NCBI GenBank assembly: GCA_033725935.1
Contig: MU867093.1
Location: 367,685-431,684, forward strand
Direction of reading: 5' to 3'
DNA: 64,000 nt
Origin: Cladorrhinum sp. PSN259
Taxonomy: Eukaryota; Ascomycota; Sordariomycetes; Sordariales; Podosporaceae
The notes under the pieces: model-generated
Told to the model about the DNA's origin: nothing
Database searches by the model: none
The model's input: the letters and a program-made list of their open reading frames with translations, nothing else
Made by a program: the position numbers and the translations under genes
Part shown: positions 10,267-21,400 of the stretch, one piece after another
How the letters are laid out: each line of letters opens with the position of its first letter
Position numbering within the stretch: the first letter of the stretch is position 1

Positions 10267-11160
10267 ATGTCCTCCGGCCCGAACATGGCGGCGACAACAG
10301 CCGAACATTATGCTACACCGGCGGAAGCACTTACCGTTACCAGCGGCTCGGATAACCAAGCAACACCGCCGCCTCGTCCTTTCATTCTGGTTCCGTTATA
10401 CATCTATCCCGCCTCCGATTCTTGGGCACCTCTTCTTTGTGCTGTTTCGCAGCATCCCGAACAGGAATTTCTGGTCGTTATAAATCCAGACAACGGCCCC
10501 GGTCCTGGCGACCTTCCAGACAAGAATTACACCTCGGTTCTGGAATCACTTTCCGTTCTTCGAAATGTCAAACTCCTCGGCTACGTATTTTGCAGCTACG
10601 GCAAACGTCCTCCTTGCGAAGTCACAACCGACATCAAGGCATACCAAGCCTGGCAGCCCAATTTTTGCATAGATGGCATTTTCTTTGACGAGGCACCCTC
10701 TACTCCAGATCATGTGGAATACATGTCCGCAATCTCGTCTACTGCCAGATCTATCCTCTCGCACCGTGCCTTGATCATCCACAATCCTGGCATATTTCCT
10801 CAGTCGCCTGAGTACTACGACTCAGCTGATTACATCATCCCCTTTGAGAATGAGGCAGAACAGTGGGATTCAGACTACGTGCAGATCAACTTGAAGAATT
10901 TGTCTCCTGAGCTGAAGGCCAAATCAGTGGTGATTGCACACTCCTCAAAGGACTGGAATCAACACGTGATGATTGTGGAGGAGGCGGTTGGGCAGCACGG
11001 ATTTGCGGGACACTTTGTCACGGGCGTTGCGGGCTACACCGAGTGGTGTGGGCTTTGGGGCGAGTATGTGAAGTTGGCAGCAGAGTGTGCGCCGAGTATG
11101 GAGAGGCCTGAGAAGGACTCTGCAGGGGAGGAGTGTGACAACCAGCGGCAGCAGGAGTGA
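10267..11160 (+). CDS. sph3: Sph3-like spherulin-4 glycoside hydrolase (GH135)
   Basis: Intronless, 297 residues from the first ATG at 10267. The spherulin-4 / GH135 TIM barrel begins at about residue 38 (PFILVPLYIYP) and includes VVINPDNGPG, LLGYVFCSYG, the catalytic-type pair D141-E142 in IDGIFFDEAPS, IHNPG, and E194 in DYIIPFENEAEQW. A. fumigatus Sph3 hydrolyses acetylated galactosaminogalactan and is needed for its production. Unlike that protein, no N-terminal signal peptide or TM helix is visible: residues 1-37 are polar (SSGPNMAATTAEHY). Only 65 bp separate it from the ega3-like stop, so co-transcription or a missed upstream exon should be considered. The C-terminal tail (EKDSAGEECDNQRQQE) is polar and probably disordered. 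Confidence 0.87.
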   Translation: MSSGPNMAATTAEHYATPAEALTVTSGSDNQATPPPRPFILVPLYIYPASDSWAPLLCAVSQHPEQEFLVVINPDNGPGPGDLPDKNYTSVLESLSVLRNVKLLGYVFCSYGKRPPCEVTTDIKAYQAWQPNFCIDGIFFDEAPSTPDHVEYMSAISSTARSILSHRALIIHNPGIFPQSPEYYDSADYIIPFENEAEQWDSDYVQINLKNLSPELKAKSVVIAHSSKDWNQHVMIVEEAVGQHGFAGHFVTGVAGYTEWCGLWGEYVKLAAECAPSMERPEKDSAGEECDNQRQQE

Positions 11161-12666
11161 GGTGCAGTAACAGCCTCATTCTGGGGAAATGTAATGTGAT
11201 TGTGGAGTGCATACATGTAGTGTGGCAGGCAAAAACTTTGTGTTTCCCACAATTTTTTTTCTTTTTTCTCAGTTGGTAGAGGTTACTAGAACAGTCTCAT
11301 TATCCTTGGACCTTGGCAATGTCACTTCGATATGCTACAATGCATTTCCCACCTCATTCTTGCAATTATCCAGTGCTCGCATGTTGTCAAATGTCTCAAA
11401 GCGCAAGTATCTTACGATAATTTTCATGTTATTTGCCCCCTCGTTGTGTTGTGTAACATGGCTAGAAAATGCATGATGATGCAGTGTGAGTGTGAACAAG
11501 CTGAGGAAAAAATCTCGTATTGGGAGGTTTCTGGGCGTTTGTGGCTCACAGGATGCAATGCAAGCAGTCCTCGACTCTGTGAGGTGGTTGGGTATACCGC
11601 GGATGCACTGCTGCATGCAATGCTGTGTTGTTGCTGCTGGCGCCACAAAAATAGAATGCAGCCTGCACACTTTTTTAAATTCTTTTTTCTTCTTTCTTTT
11701 TTTCGTCCCACACCGCAGTTGCCGTCTGTACCGGCAGGGGCCCTGTGCAACGTGTTTCTTGGCTTGGTCGGGGAATTAATTACCTAGCTGATCTCGGAGC
11801 GGGTAATTGAGGCCTTTCTTTTTTTCATCTCAGTGCTTCTCTTTTTCCCCTTTGAGCAGTTTATTCGTGGTTGTGGCTTCCTCTGGTTCACGCAGCCTGT
11901 CGGAATTGGGGCCTCATGGGTCAGGTGTGTCTCAGTTGAATCCACGGCTGCAAGCCTGTCACTCAGTTCTCCGCCCCCGCGTGCCGCTCTCAGCTCATCC
12001 ATACATTCCAAGGTATCCGTGCATCAGGCACAGTTTCGGTGAAAGCACGGTCGATGCGGGGGTTGCATGTTTCCAATATGGGATATTACGATTTTCCTGA
12101 TCGCCGCCGCTCGCTCGTTGTTACTGAAATCTGAGCCAGACGTATGGCCTTGCAGCACCACCTGCAGTGCCACAAGCATCATGATTAGTGGAATGGTGGT
12201 TCCCGACAGACTGCATCATGTTGGCGCACAATAGCTCCGATTCTTGCATTTTGACCGGGGCAATACAAACCAAACTGGCATCCATGCGAGGTTGTTTCCT
12301 TTTCGTGCGACTTTGCAGTCCAAAGTACAGAAAGGGTTGTCAGCCTTCGGGGACACAGGCAGAAGCAATTCAATTGTCTCGGCAGCCGTATTGAGAGGGC
12401 GGCTCAGGGGGCTTGGAGGGCTGAAATGTCTAGAAGTGATGGGATGTCACGGAAACAAGCTGGATGGTTCTGACACTTCCGTAATCCAAGCTCGGCCAGT
12501 TGTCATCTCCAAGGGGTTAAGAAAACATTCAATTACGGCCATAGTCTTGATATTGCCCACATACCCAAATCCAACACAGCTGGTGTCCTCTCTTCCTGCG
12601 ACCTCATCTGCCTTTCTCTTCCTGCAATCACCCATTTGTTGCCAAGCTGCCAAGGTCATCGCCAAG
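11161..12666. other. Intergenic region, no gene seen
   Basis: About 1.5 kb with the 3' end of the sph3-like gene and the promoter of the small secreted protein gene. Several pyrimidine tracts (11680-11710, 11810-11850) are present. Frames are short and overlap on both strands without any domain. Confidence 0.4.
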
Positions 12667-13088
12667 ATGAAGTTTGCATTCGTTCTCATCACCGCACTCA
12701 CCACTGCTGTGAACGCGCTGGCCACGACATTCGAGCTTAACCCCGGGCTAGAGATTCGAGCACCAGGCGACAAGCATCACCATGATGCTCACGGTGTCAA
12801 GCCGGACTTCCGCAAAGCATGTGCCTGCGGGGAAGATCGCTGCCCAACTTTTTTGAATAAGAAGGCGGTAAGTTGAGACATCAGCATGGCAGATCGCAGT
12901 TCAGGATGTGATGCTGATTGAGACATGAATGAAAATAGCTCTGTGAGTGCAAGGCAGCCCACTACGAAGGCTGCTACTATCAGTCCGAGAGAGGATGCGC
13001 AAAGCCCTCGTTCAAGGTGAGCCAGGACCCACTAAGATAGCGAAAGTAAGCAAGTACTGATATGTGATCGTCTCATCAGAGCTGCTGA
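12667..13088 (+). CDS. Small secreted cysteine-rich protein
   Basis: Three exons (12667-12867, 12939-13016, 13080-13088) join in frame to give 95 residues. Introns show GTAAGT and GTGAGC donors. Residues 1-19 form a signal peptide (MKFAFVLITALTTAVNALA). The mature part has a His-rich stretch (DKHHHDAHG) and eight cysteines in the order CAC, RCP, CEC, GCYY, GCAKP and a final SC, which can form four disulfides. It is compact and looks extracellular. No family is recognised; small cysteine-rich secreted proteins of this size in fungi include effectors, antimicrobial peptides and wall proteins, and the sequence does not decide between them. It lies inside the galactosaminogalactan cluster between the sph3-like and uge3-like genes, so a role linked to that matrix is possible but unproven. 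Confidence 0.72.
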
Positions 13089-13901
13089 GGGGATGAAGTG
13101 TCCATACCAAGTTGGTATTGATCAGGAGGGGCAGTGTTTCGGAACCTGGAAGCTGAAAAAACATGTAATTTAATCTATTCAAAAATATGAGATGTGTTGA
13201 ATTTTTCTATCCCAAAAGTCCTTTTTTTTTCAATTTTCAAAATTGAGCTATTCACTTCCATGCGTAATTGGAAACCGTCCGAGTCCCAGGCCCAACTCGG
13301 GTGATGAATCTTCGTCCCTTCCCGTTCTGGCAAAGATATTCAAACACACAGCAGGAGCATGAACCCAGGGACCTGGAACCTGGAATAGGCTTTCTCGAGA
13401 AGCACAAGGAGACGGGAGCTGCAAGTGAAATGGAAATCGAAATCCAAACAGAACCACCTTCATTGACCTTCTACCAAATTAATTGTTGCTTTGAATATTA
13501 TTAAACATTGTGATATGTTGCAACTTTTTCAGCGACAAACAACAAAAAAGCACACAAACCAACAATAACACCCAATGCTGCCCGACAACTTGAACAATGA
13601 CGACAAATGAGGCAAATGAGGCAAATGAGACAAATGAGACAAATGACAGATAAAAACAACCAAAAATAGGCCAAAAGAAGAAATGTCTCTGACTCCAACC
13701 AAACACCCTGTTGCCGTCCCATTCTTATCCTTCTCTCCCGTCATTTGCTTACCTAGCGATCGCCAAGGGCCGCCCGCCAAGACTATGAAAAGCAAGATCC
13801 TGCTAGCTTCCGTCCTGCCGCCCTTTCCGGCCCCCCATAGCAGGCCACCTCCCTTTCAGTCTCCGATTTCCCCTGGGCCCTTGCGTGCTTACATGTGTAG
13901 A
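13089..13901. other. Intergenic region with 9-bp minisatellite
   Basis: About 810 bp between the convergent small secreted protein gene and the uge3-like gene, so both 3' ends lie here. It contains a short AAATGAGRC-type minisatellite. No coding frame is supported. Confidence 0.45.
13602..13646 (+). repeat. 9-bp minisatellite, five units
   Basis: Five head-to-tail units of the form GRCAAATGA differ only at the second base (G or A). Confidence 0.85.
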
Positions 13902-15379
13902 TCACTTTTTCAGCGCTTCCAGGTTGAGAGATCTATTCACGAAATTCCAGAGATCGGAAGCGCATTGCGTAACGCTTTCACGGGGAAACCACCCGAGCTC
14001 CTTGGTGGCCCGCTCAGTTGACGCCACGCAGACGCCAACATCGCCCTCCCTTCGCCCGGTCCAATTCAGTGGAACACTTCGATTCGATGCCAACTCGAGA
14101 CTGCGGACCGCCTCGAGGACTGTTGTGCCTGTTCCACTTCCCAGGTTGAAGGCGCGGAAGCCATTCCCTCGATCGCCATTCCAACGTAACGCCGAGATGT
14201 GCCCCCGCGCTACGTCGAGGACGTGAATGAAATCCCGGACAGCTGTGCCGTCCCGTGTGGCCCAGTCAGAGCCAAAGACGTTCAGACTCGATCGAAGTCC
14301 GGTCAGCACCTGTGTCAGGACAGGGTACAGATTGGTCGCCTCGCCGCGGGGATTCTCGCCCAAAAGTCCCGACGGGTCGCAGCCAACAGGGTTGAAATAC
14401 CGCAGTGCAACGATGCGCCAGGCCGAATTGGAGGCAGCCACATCTGCAAGAATAGATTCGCCAAAGTATTTGGTACGTGCATATGGGCACGAGAGTCCAA
14501 CCGCCGAAGGTTGCATCACGACGCGCTTTCCCTCTTCGTCGACATATTCCTCGGGATGATGTAACAAATCTTCCTCGCGCAGGGGTGCTCCCGTGTTGGC
14601 CTTGGCCCCGTAAACGGTCGCCGAGCTGCTAAAGATGAAGTTGTGGATATTGTACTTGTCGAGCTGCAGCAGCAGGGACACCAACCCGCAGACATTGTTC
14701 TGGTAGTACTGGAGGGGTCGGCGTATTGATTCCGCTACCGATTTATTTGCCGCAAAGTGGATGACCCCCGAAATGCGGGAGCAATATGTCATTCGCTGTT
14801 TCCCAGACGCGTCAATGGTCATGACCAGATCGGTGTAGCTCTCTATGAGGAAGCGCATCGACCGGCTGCGGTAGTCGAGACGGTGGAAGTGGACCAGGGG
14901 CATCGGGGTCCCGTTTGTCTTGCAGTGTCTTGCGGCAAGGGTTTTGATCTTATCTAGCACGGCTTGATAGCTATTGCTGAGGTTGTCGACGATGATCACT
15001 AGTGGGTGTGAGCGTCTACGTCTTCGATTTGTAATGGCGATGGATACTACTTACCATTAAGCCCTTCCCTCAACAGTTCCAGCACTGTATGCGACCCGAT
15101 ATAGCCAAGGCCGCCAATCACCAAGATGAACCTTGGAGTCCCGTTGCTCGAGGTCTGGTCTGAGTGGGAATGGTGTGCCTCAGCTTCGACGGCTGCTGCT
15201 CGGCCAAGAGGTGATGGCAGGCGATCAATGTCAAACCCATCGTCTGAGAGCTCCGGAGTTGTCAATGGCGAGCTGCCAGCCGGCGAATCTGATGGCGACG
15301 AAGAGCTCCTTGACTCGCTGTCGGTGTCCATGGTTGCAGTCCTGTCGTGGAAAAGAGGTTGACTTTCGGGCTCCCACAT
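13902..15379 (-). CDS. uge3: Uge3-like UDP-glucose/UDP-GlcNAc 4-epimerase
   Basis: Two exons (15379-15055 and 14998-13902) give 473 residues. It is a short-chain dehydrogenase-type GalE epimerase: NAD-binding GGLGYIG at 89-95, SSSATVYG at about 232-239, and the catalytic Y281-x3-K285 in CPYARTKYFGE; ALRYFNPVG and FIHVLDVARGH are also typical. It interconverts UDP-Glc/UDP-Gal and, in Uge3, UDP-GlcNAc/UDP-GalNAc, supplying both sugars for galactosaminogalactan. Ordinary GalE proteins are about 340-370 residues; this one has an ~80-residue Ser/Pro/acidic N-terminal extension that looks disordered. A second in-frame Met (residue 17, at 15331) is an alternative start. It is convergent with the small secreted protein gene and divergent from the gtb3-like gene across 3 kb. 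Confidence 0.9.
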
Positions 15380-18300
15380 GATTCTTGACTTGGATCTTGT
15401 GGAGGAGCTTGTGGCTAACTTGGACAGAGATGGCTTGAGAAAGGGAAGGATTGATATTTAAGAACGGCACAATGAGACAAAATACGGCCAAGAAAAGGCC
15501 ACAGACCTGCCTTGGGCAACAATGCCGTCAGGGACGGGAAACTGATCTGCTATCCCACAGACAGTGGAGGCTCAGGTCTTGGGGTACGATACCGGCACTC
15601 ACTCCGGAACTCCCAATTCTCCACCATGCCATGCCATGCAAGTTGAGCAACCTGGGCCGGCATGTAGAATTCTGCGATGCCACCGTTCCTGGTGCAACAG
15701 GCTGTCAGGGGTTTTCTTCAGATCCGGAACGGGCCTAACAACTCTGCCTCATCGTGCCTTGCAACAAGTGGCCACATTGCGACCACGGCACACAAAACCC
15801 GATTCAAGCTTGTTCAGATTTGTCAAGCCTTCAAGTCCAGGCTCCAAGTTGGTCGCGGAGATACCTTGTCAGCTTCTGGGAAATCGGGCCGCAGAAGAAG
15901 CTCGGAGCTGATATTGATCGGACGACGTCAGTTTTTGTGCACCGTTTTCAGTGTGGCTGATGCAAGCCCGGGATTTCTACCACAACTTATCCCAAGACGC
16001 ATCGATCTCAGCTACGCTCAAGTAAGTCTATGGGCTGGGATTCTTTCAGGGTGTACAGATTGTGTATCTAACGCGGTAACTACGATCATACGAAGACATA
16101 ACGGCCCGACTTGCCCTTGGAACTATTATGACACGGTAGACATTGCTTTGCCATGGCCTCCAGTTGATTTTGTTCTCTTGGGTCACAAAGATTCACCGGA
16201 TCCTTGGCCACGGTAATCAGTCTTTCCAAGTGACCTTGCGGCTGAAGTTTGTCACCTCTTTGTCCCGTGCTCCGCGAACATGGGATCGAACACTTGTGTC
16301 AGTGACAAGCGGTCGCCTATTGCATCACTAAAATCATGCACACCGTGCATTTCCATGCGGTGGCTGTTGTGAACTGACCGACAACCTTCACCCTCAGCCA
16401 TTCGCAATATATCAGAAAGCCTTAAATCCTACAGCAAAACCTATTCTGGTCAAGTGTCAAGTATGTGTTGTCCCACAGGAGTTGGTGGGGAGGAGAGCGG
16501 GGAAGACGTGAGCATCATGATGGGCTGAATAGTGTCTTGCCCTCTCAACCTGTGCAGCTTCACTCCTTCATCCGACCCCAAATAGGCAATCGCCGTGTGA
16601 TATGGCTTGTTGGGCTGACCTCGAACACGAGAATTTTATCGAATCTATAGCAGTTGGGCGGCATTGTCGCAGGTGCAGCAGATCCTCAAAACCCCAGGTA
16701 CCGGTCGCCGCGCCCAGGACACCGTGCAGACGGCGCAGATGATGGGGTGATCTCCGTGGAGCTACGATCTCGACATGCAGTAGCGTACATCCAGGAAACA
16801 GGTGGATACTACACTACCTATGTAGACAGACGTATGAATCTCCCAAACCATTTGTGGGAACCAAAGGTCCACTGAGAACCCCTGCTGAATTTCCGGAATA
16901 TTCTGCAGGTGGACTTGTACACCCCGTTAAGCGCGATATGTCCCCGATAGTACGTTACACGATCTTCCAGGGGTGTGTGTGTTTACGCAGGGTTCCGAAC
17001 CGCCAACCGACAGCCGAGCGCAACAGACGATCGGCTGAAAGCCTCCCTCTCTTGGCATCTGTGAGTATGGACTAGTGTGGCAAGAAGAAACGTACAGTAT
17101 CCCTCGCCGCTGCAACATTGTCACAAAGAGGCGGTTGGTGTCTTTTATTTTCTTTTTCCCCGCCCTGAAATCAGGCCCGAGAGCCCGCATCTTGGGGCTC
17201 GAAAACTGGTCACCCAAGCGACGCCGGCTTCGGTCGTCACAAATCAAGAGCCCGTATTCAGAGGTTGTACAGTAATGTGCGACAAGCTTTCACCGTGCTC
17301 CACGTGGGCCGGCGCGCTCTGGGTGGCACATCGAGCTTTTGTGTCACTGCTTGTGAGAATTCCGGTAATACCTTTGCGTATCACTATTTTGGGACTCGAA
17401 CAGCTCCCCCGTTTCTTCTTTCCTTCGTCTTGCGTTTTCTTTCCCTGTTATGGCACCACCCGCGGTGGACCATCTATAGTCACCACGCAACTGATCGTAT
17501 TGGGGCTTATTGGCTGCCGAGTTCTCTCGATATGGCAAGACATTGTTTTTTCTTTACGTTTACAGTTTTGTCGTTGGAAGTGAGTGATTGGCTCAGACGG
17601 CGGCGCTCGAGTGTGCACCCCGAGACTTCCTCCTTCCGTGACAGCTACCCTGCGCCCCGCTCTCTGAAGCTGGATGAGGCGCCACTCCCGCTCCCGCGCC
17701 CTTTCTTTCCAAACAAACCAAGGAAGGATATGCCACATCACCCTCCATGTCTCAGCCTGTCGAAACCAGCGTCCCACAACACCCGCCCCCTTGGTCACGG
17801 CCCACAGAATGTCCGCCGCCAAGGTAACGGGACCTCGTCTTGGACCAAAGTACCAAACTTTGGATTACGGTCATGGCTTTGGAGCTGGTCGGTTGGCTGG
17901 TTTTGGCGAAAAGCAAGAGGAAGATGTTGCGTGTTGCCATGGACATACCATACTGAACCGTGGGCAAGGCCAAGGCATGCCAACTCCATCACACCCTTCT
18001 CAGTTACCCACCCCCATCAGCCCCATGCACGGGTTTCGATTTGGAAAACGAGATTCTTGCGGATGATGGTCTAATCTCCTTCCATCATCCAACGGCCTCC
18101 GTGTTCTCCTTTTCATGAGGTTATGACCAACATCCCCTTTCACCGTGGCTTGACCTTGTTTGCAGCACATGCGGATCGCAGCCTGGATCAACCACTACTC
18201 GTCCTTCGCTTCTGTCACGGTCTTCCTGTGATTACACACTACACTCGTTTTTGTGTGAAGGGACCGGCGAGAGAAAAGAGTCCCGTCGATCTGGCACGCT

Positions 18301-18405
18301 TAATCATTAATCTTTAACTTTTCTAATCCTTATTGTTGTTTTATAATTCCGGTCAACCTTTGTCACCAGCATTATCCGCATTTCTGGGGCGGGGGTTGTC
18401 CCACT
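15380..18405. promoter_or_regulatory. 3-kb divergent region between uge3 and gtb3
   Basis: This is the longest gene-free stretch inside the polysaccharide cluster. It must hold both promoters and any long 5' leader of the giant transferase gene. Open frames of 160-270 codons on the plus strand at 17.1-18.1 kb have no domain, overlap each other and lack supporting splice sites, so I treat them as non-coding. An E-box type CACGTG lies at about 17300. Nothing else is recognised. Confidence 0.45.
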
Positions 18406-21400
18406 ATGGCCTCCTTCTTCCAACCACCAGCATCTGGGGATCCCGTGACTGCCGAGTGCAATTTGACTGATGTGGCCACCACCGGGCGACGGTTGGTCTA
18501 CTGCAATAGGGTGTTGGCTCCTCAAGACCGGCTCAAGACACCGTTTCAATTCTTTACGTTGTGTTTTTCAGCTGTCTGTTTGGCGGTGCCGGTTATTTAC
18601 TTTGTGTGGTGTCTGGTTTGGTCACTTCTAAGGACATGGAAAAGATGGAGGGGGGAAAAAAGGAAGCAAAAAGTGTAAGTGTGGTAATGCGAATTCTATA
18701 CGTCATGATGCTTCATCTTGCTAATCTTGCACAAAGGAGACCACCACAAGGAGGGGGGAAGTCGAAGAAGTCTCTGTCTTTGACAACACCAGCTACTGAA
18801 GCCAAGTTTTTGGGTTCGATTCAGTCCTTCCAAGAAATCAGATCAGATGTTACCGAGATATCGTCACCTGTATCTCCAGTGCAACCAGACAAGCATGCTT
18901 ACATGGTGCCGCTTGGTGCTGCTATCGACTTTCAACCAACTCAGCCTCCTCCTATCACTCAGCATCTCAAATTGAACCACATTGATTCTGCCGTGCTGGG
19001 CTGCGTCGACGTTCAGCATGTTTCACAGGAGTCCGTTCGAAGCTGGTCAACCTACATCGGGAAGCTGGCCCATGAGGATAAGCTCCTATCAGGAGTCATC
19101 CTGCAAATGCCCGGAACCTCTGAGAGTGATCCAGTCCAAGATAGTCTCACTTCAACCCTTACTGAGCTTCTCTCGGAGCTTCATGGACAAGGGGTCGCCA
19201 CTCTGCTCAGCTTGTGCCATGACAATGAGGCCATGCTTGATCAAGTGGACATGGAGATGCTATCTGGCATCATCATAAGGAACGCCTGCATTCTGGCTGA
19301 TGGGGAAAGAAGAGACTTCTTCCGCTCCTACAGCCTGAGGAAAATAATGGCGCGTTGTGCAGGAGAGCGGGCCAAGCGTCCCTGGTTCTTTGTGGGCTTT
19401 CATGATACCTGGGAGACCAAGCCGTCTCCTGCGGTGGTTTGCAGGGCTGAGAAGCTCGCGAGGCACTTTGAGGCGGTGTTTGAGCATGGACCTGTGCAGG
19501 TTTTGAGTGGGACTGATGATAGAATGCCGAGGAGCATCAGTGGGTTTGAGGTTCTCAGAAAGCCCGAGACTACCGACCTCCAAAAGGCGTGGATTGGGCA
19601 GAAGAAGGGCGTTTATGTGGGCTTGTCAACTCAAGTGCGAGCTGAAGAGGTTGCATGCTTGGATCTTGAGGATCTTGAGGACGTGATTCCCGAGATTGAG
19701 GAGCTCTTCTCACCCTTCGCGGTTTCTGGGGACTTGGAACCGGAGGCTGCGGATATCGTTGGACCACAAATCCGGAGCCAGCCCTCGTTGATGTCACTCG
19801 CATCCATGCAGTTGGCGGATGACTTTTGGGAAATTACGGCAGGTGGTCAGCAGATCTCGACCTTTGGATGTGTTCCACTCATCGTGGATGCTACTTCAAA
19901 GCACTTTGAAGCAGTGCTTGCCACCCAGACACATCTACGGGATTTGGAGATGCTTCAATGTTTTGACGAGACCGAGGTTAACAAGATCGTCGAGCAGTTG
20001 AGAGTATTTCAGCCAAGCTCGAGCCAGCCGGCTCTGGTCAGCGCTCTTTCTGAGGCCCTCAAACAACAGAAGGCTCTCGTTTACAAAGGACTAGCAACTG
20101 GATTTAGCATTCCTGACAATGCCGCTGAATTTTGGGGTGTTTCCGGCCCATCCCCGGATGGCACAGGCCTCGACATCTTTGTCTCCCGCAGGTGTCCAAG
20201 CGACACAAGCACCATTCTTCATACCTGGCTTGCTCAGCACGGGGTCTCTCGCATAGACAGATATGAGGAGGAGTTGAGACTAGAGAGAGCTCTCGATGTA
20301 GAGTCCCGCGCTGTTCTCCCTCTTAGCATCAGAAATTCCATTGAAGGAGCTACGCCGTTTGAAGGACTCGCCGTGGTCCAGAGATTGCGCGCAGCGGATT
20401 CCCATCATCCGTTCCATCAAGCCATCAGAGAGCACTGCCGCGTCATGCTTTTGGAGCAAACTTCAGCTGTCTCGTGGAGTGATGCTCACTCCCGACAATA
20501 CCTCGAAGGCACGACAACCATGGAGAACCTGCTCCAAGATCGGCTGACGTACTTTTCCCAGCTAGGTGCATCAACCTTGCCGACCCTTCCAAATCTTCTC
20601 CGACTGAACTCGATTATCGAGACCATGGTCAACGCAGCCCTCTTCTCCGGCGACATAGACCCCCTCAATAGGATCTCCACAGCCTTGACGCAAGTCTATG
20701 ACCCATTGGACTGTCTGCACGATTTTCAACTGATAGACGTGAACTCGGAACTTCTCATCCTCATGTTCCTCTGCGCCCTTCGCAAATCTGCGCTCGAAGA
20801 CGTGTACATGGAAGCGACAGACCACTGCCCTCTCTTCTCCCAACCAGACCAGGCAGCCGTCTTTTCTGAGCTGTGGGTCTTGGGTTCCCAATGCGAGCTG
20901 TACTTTGGCATGCCTCCCAGGGCACTGGGAAAGATCATTTACGATTGGCATCGCGCAGCGCTGAAGGTAAACCCGCCTCTGCCGCCCCGGGAGGATGGAG
21001 AGAAGAACGGGTTGATGACTGTTTACGCCAAGCCGGAGCCGGCGGCGGCCATTCAGGACAGCAAGATTGATCCTGAAGGGCCAGCGAGGCAGGGGTTCAG
21101 CCTGTTCAAGGCGATGCAGCAGATGCGCAAGGCCACATCCGAGTTTGGCGCTCTGTCAATCTTTTGTTTGCCTGCCATGTTGGACGTTGTCCTCCTGACC
21201 TTCCTGGGGAGGGGTCTGTTCATGACTGCTTTTATGGGGGATCGATATGTTGCACCAGCAGGTTATGCGCTGTTGATTTCTTTGTTATTGAGTGCTGGAG
21301 TTACTGGATGGGTCGGGAGTGTTGGTAATTATTATTTGTGCAATGTGAGTAAACAGATTTTAAGGGGTACACCGTGCCTCTTAGGTCCTGGGCAGTATCC

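Noticed and set aside
17077..18074. Open frames of 168 and 269 codons upstream of gtb3 as possible genes
   Set aside because: They overlap in different frames, have no domain, signal peptide or splice pattern, and have irregular composition; more likely promoter or leader DNA.
18561..18736. Internal start of the gtb3 frame at 18561 as the true N-terminus
   Set aside because: This part reads through intron 1. The exon from ATG 18406 with a GTAAGT donor gives a basic, TM-containing N-terminus and joins in frame.
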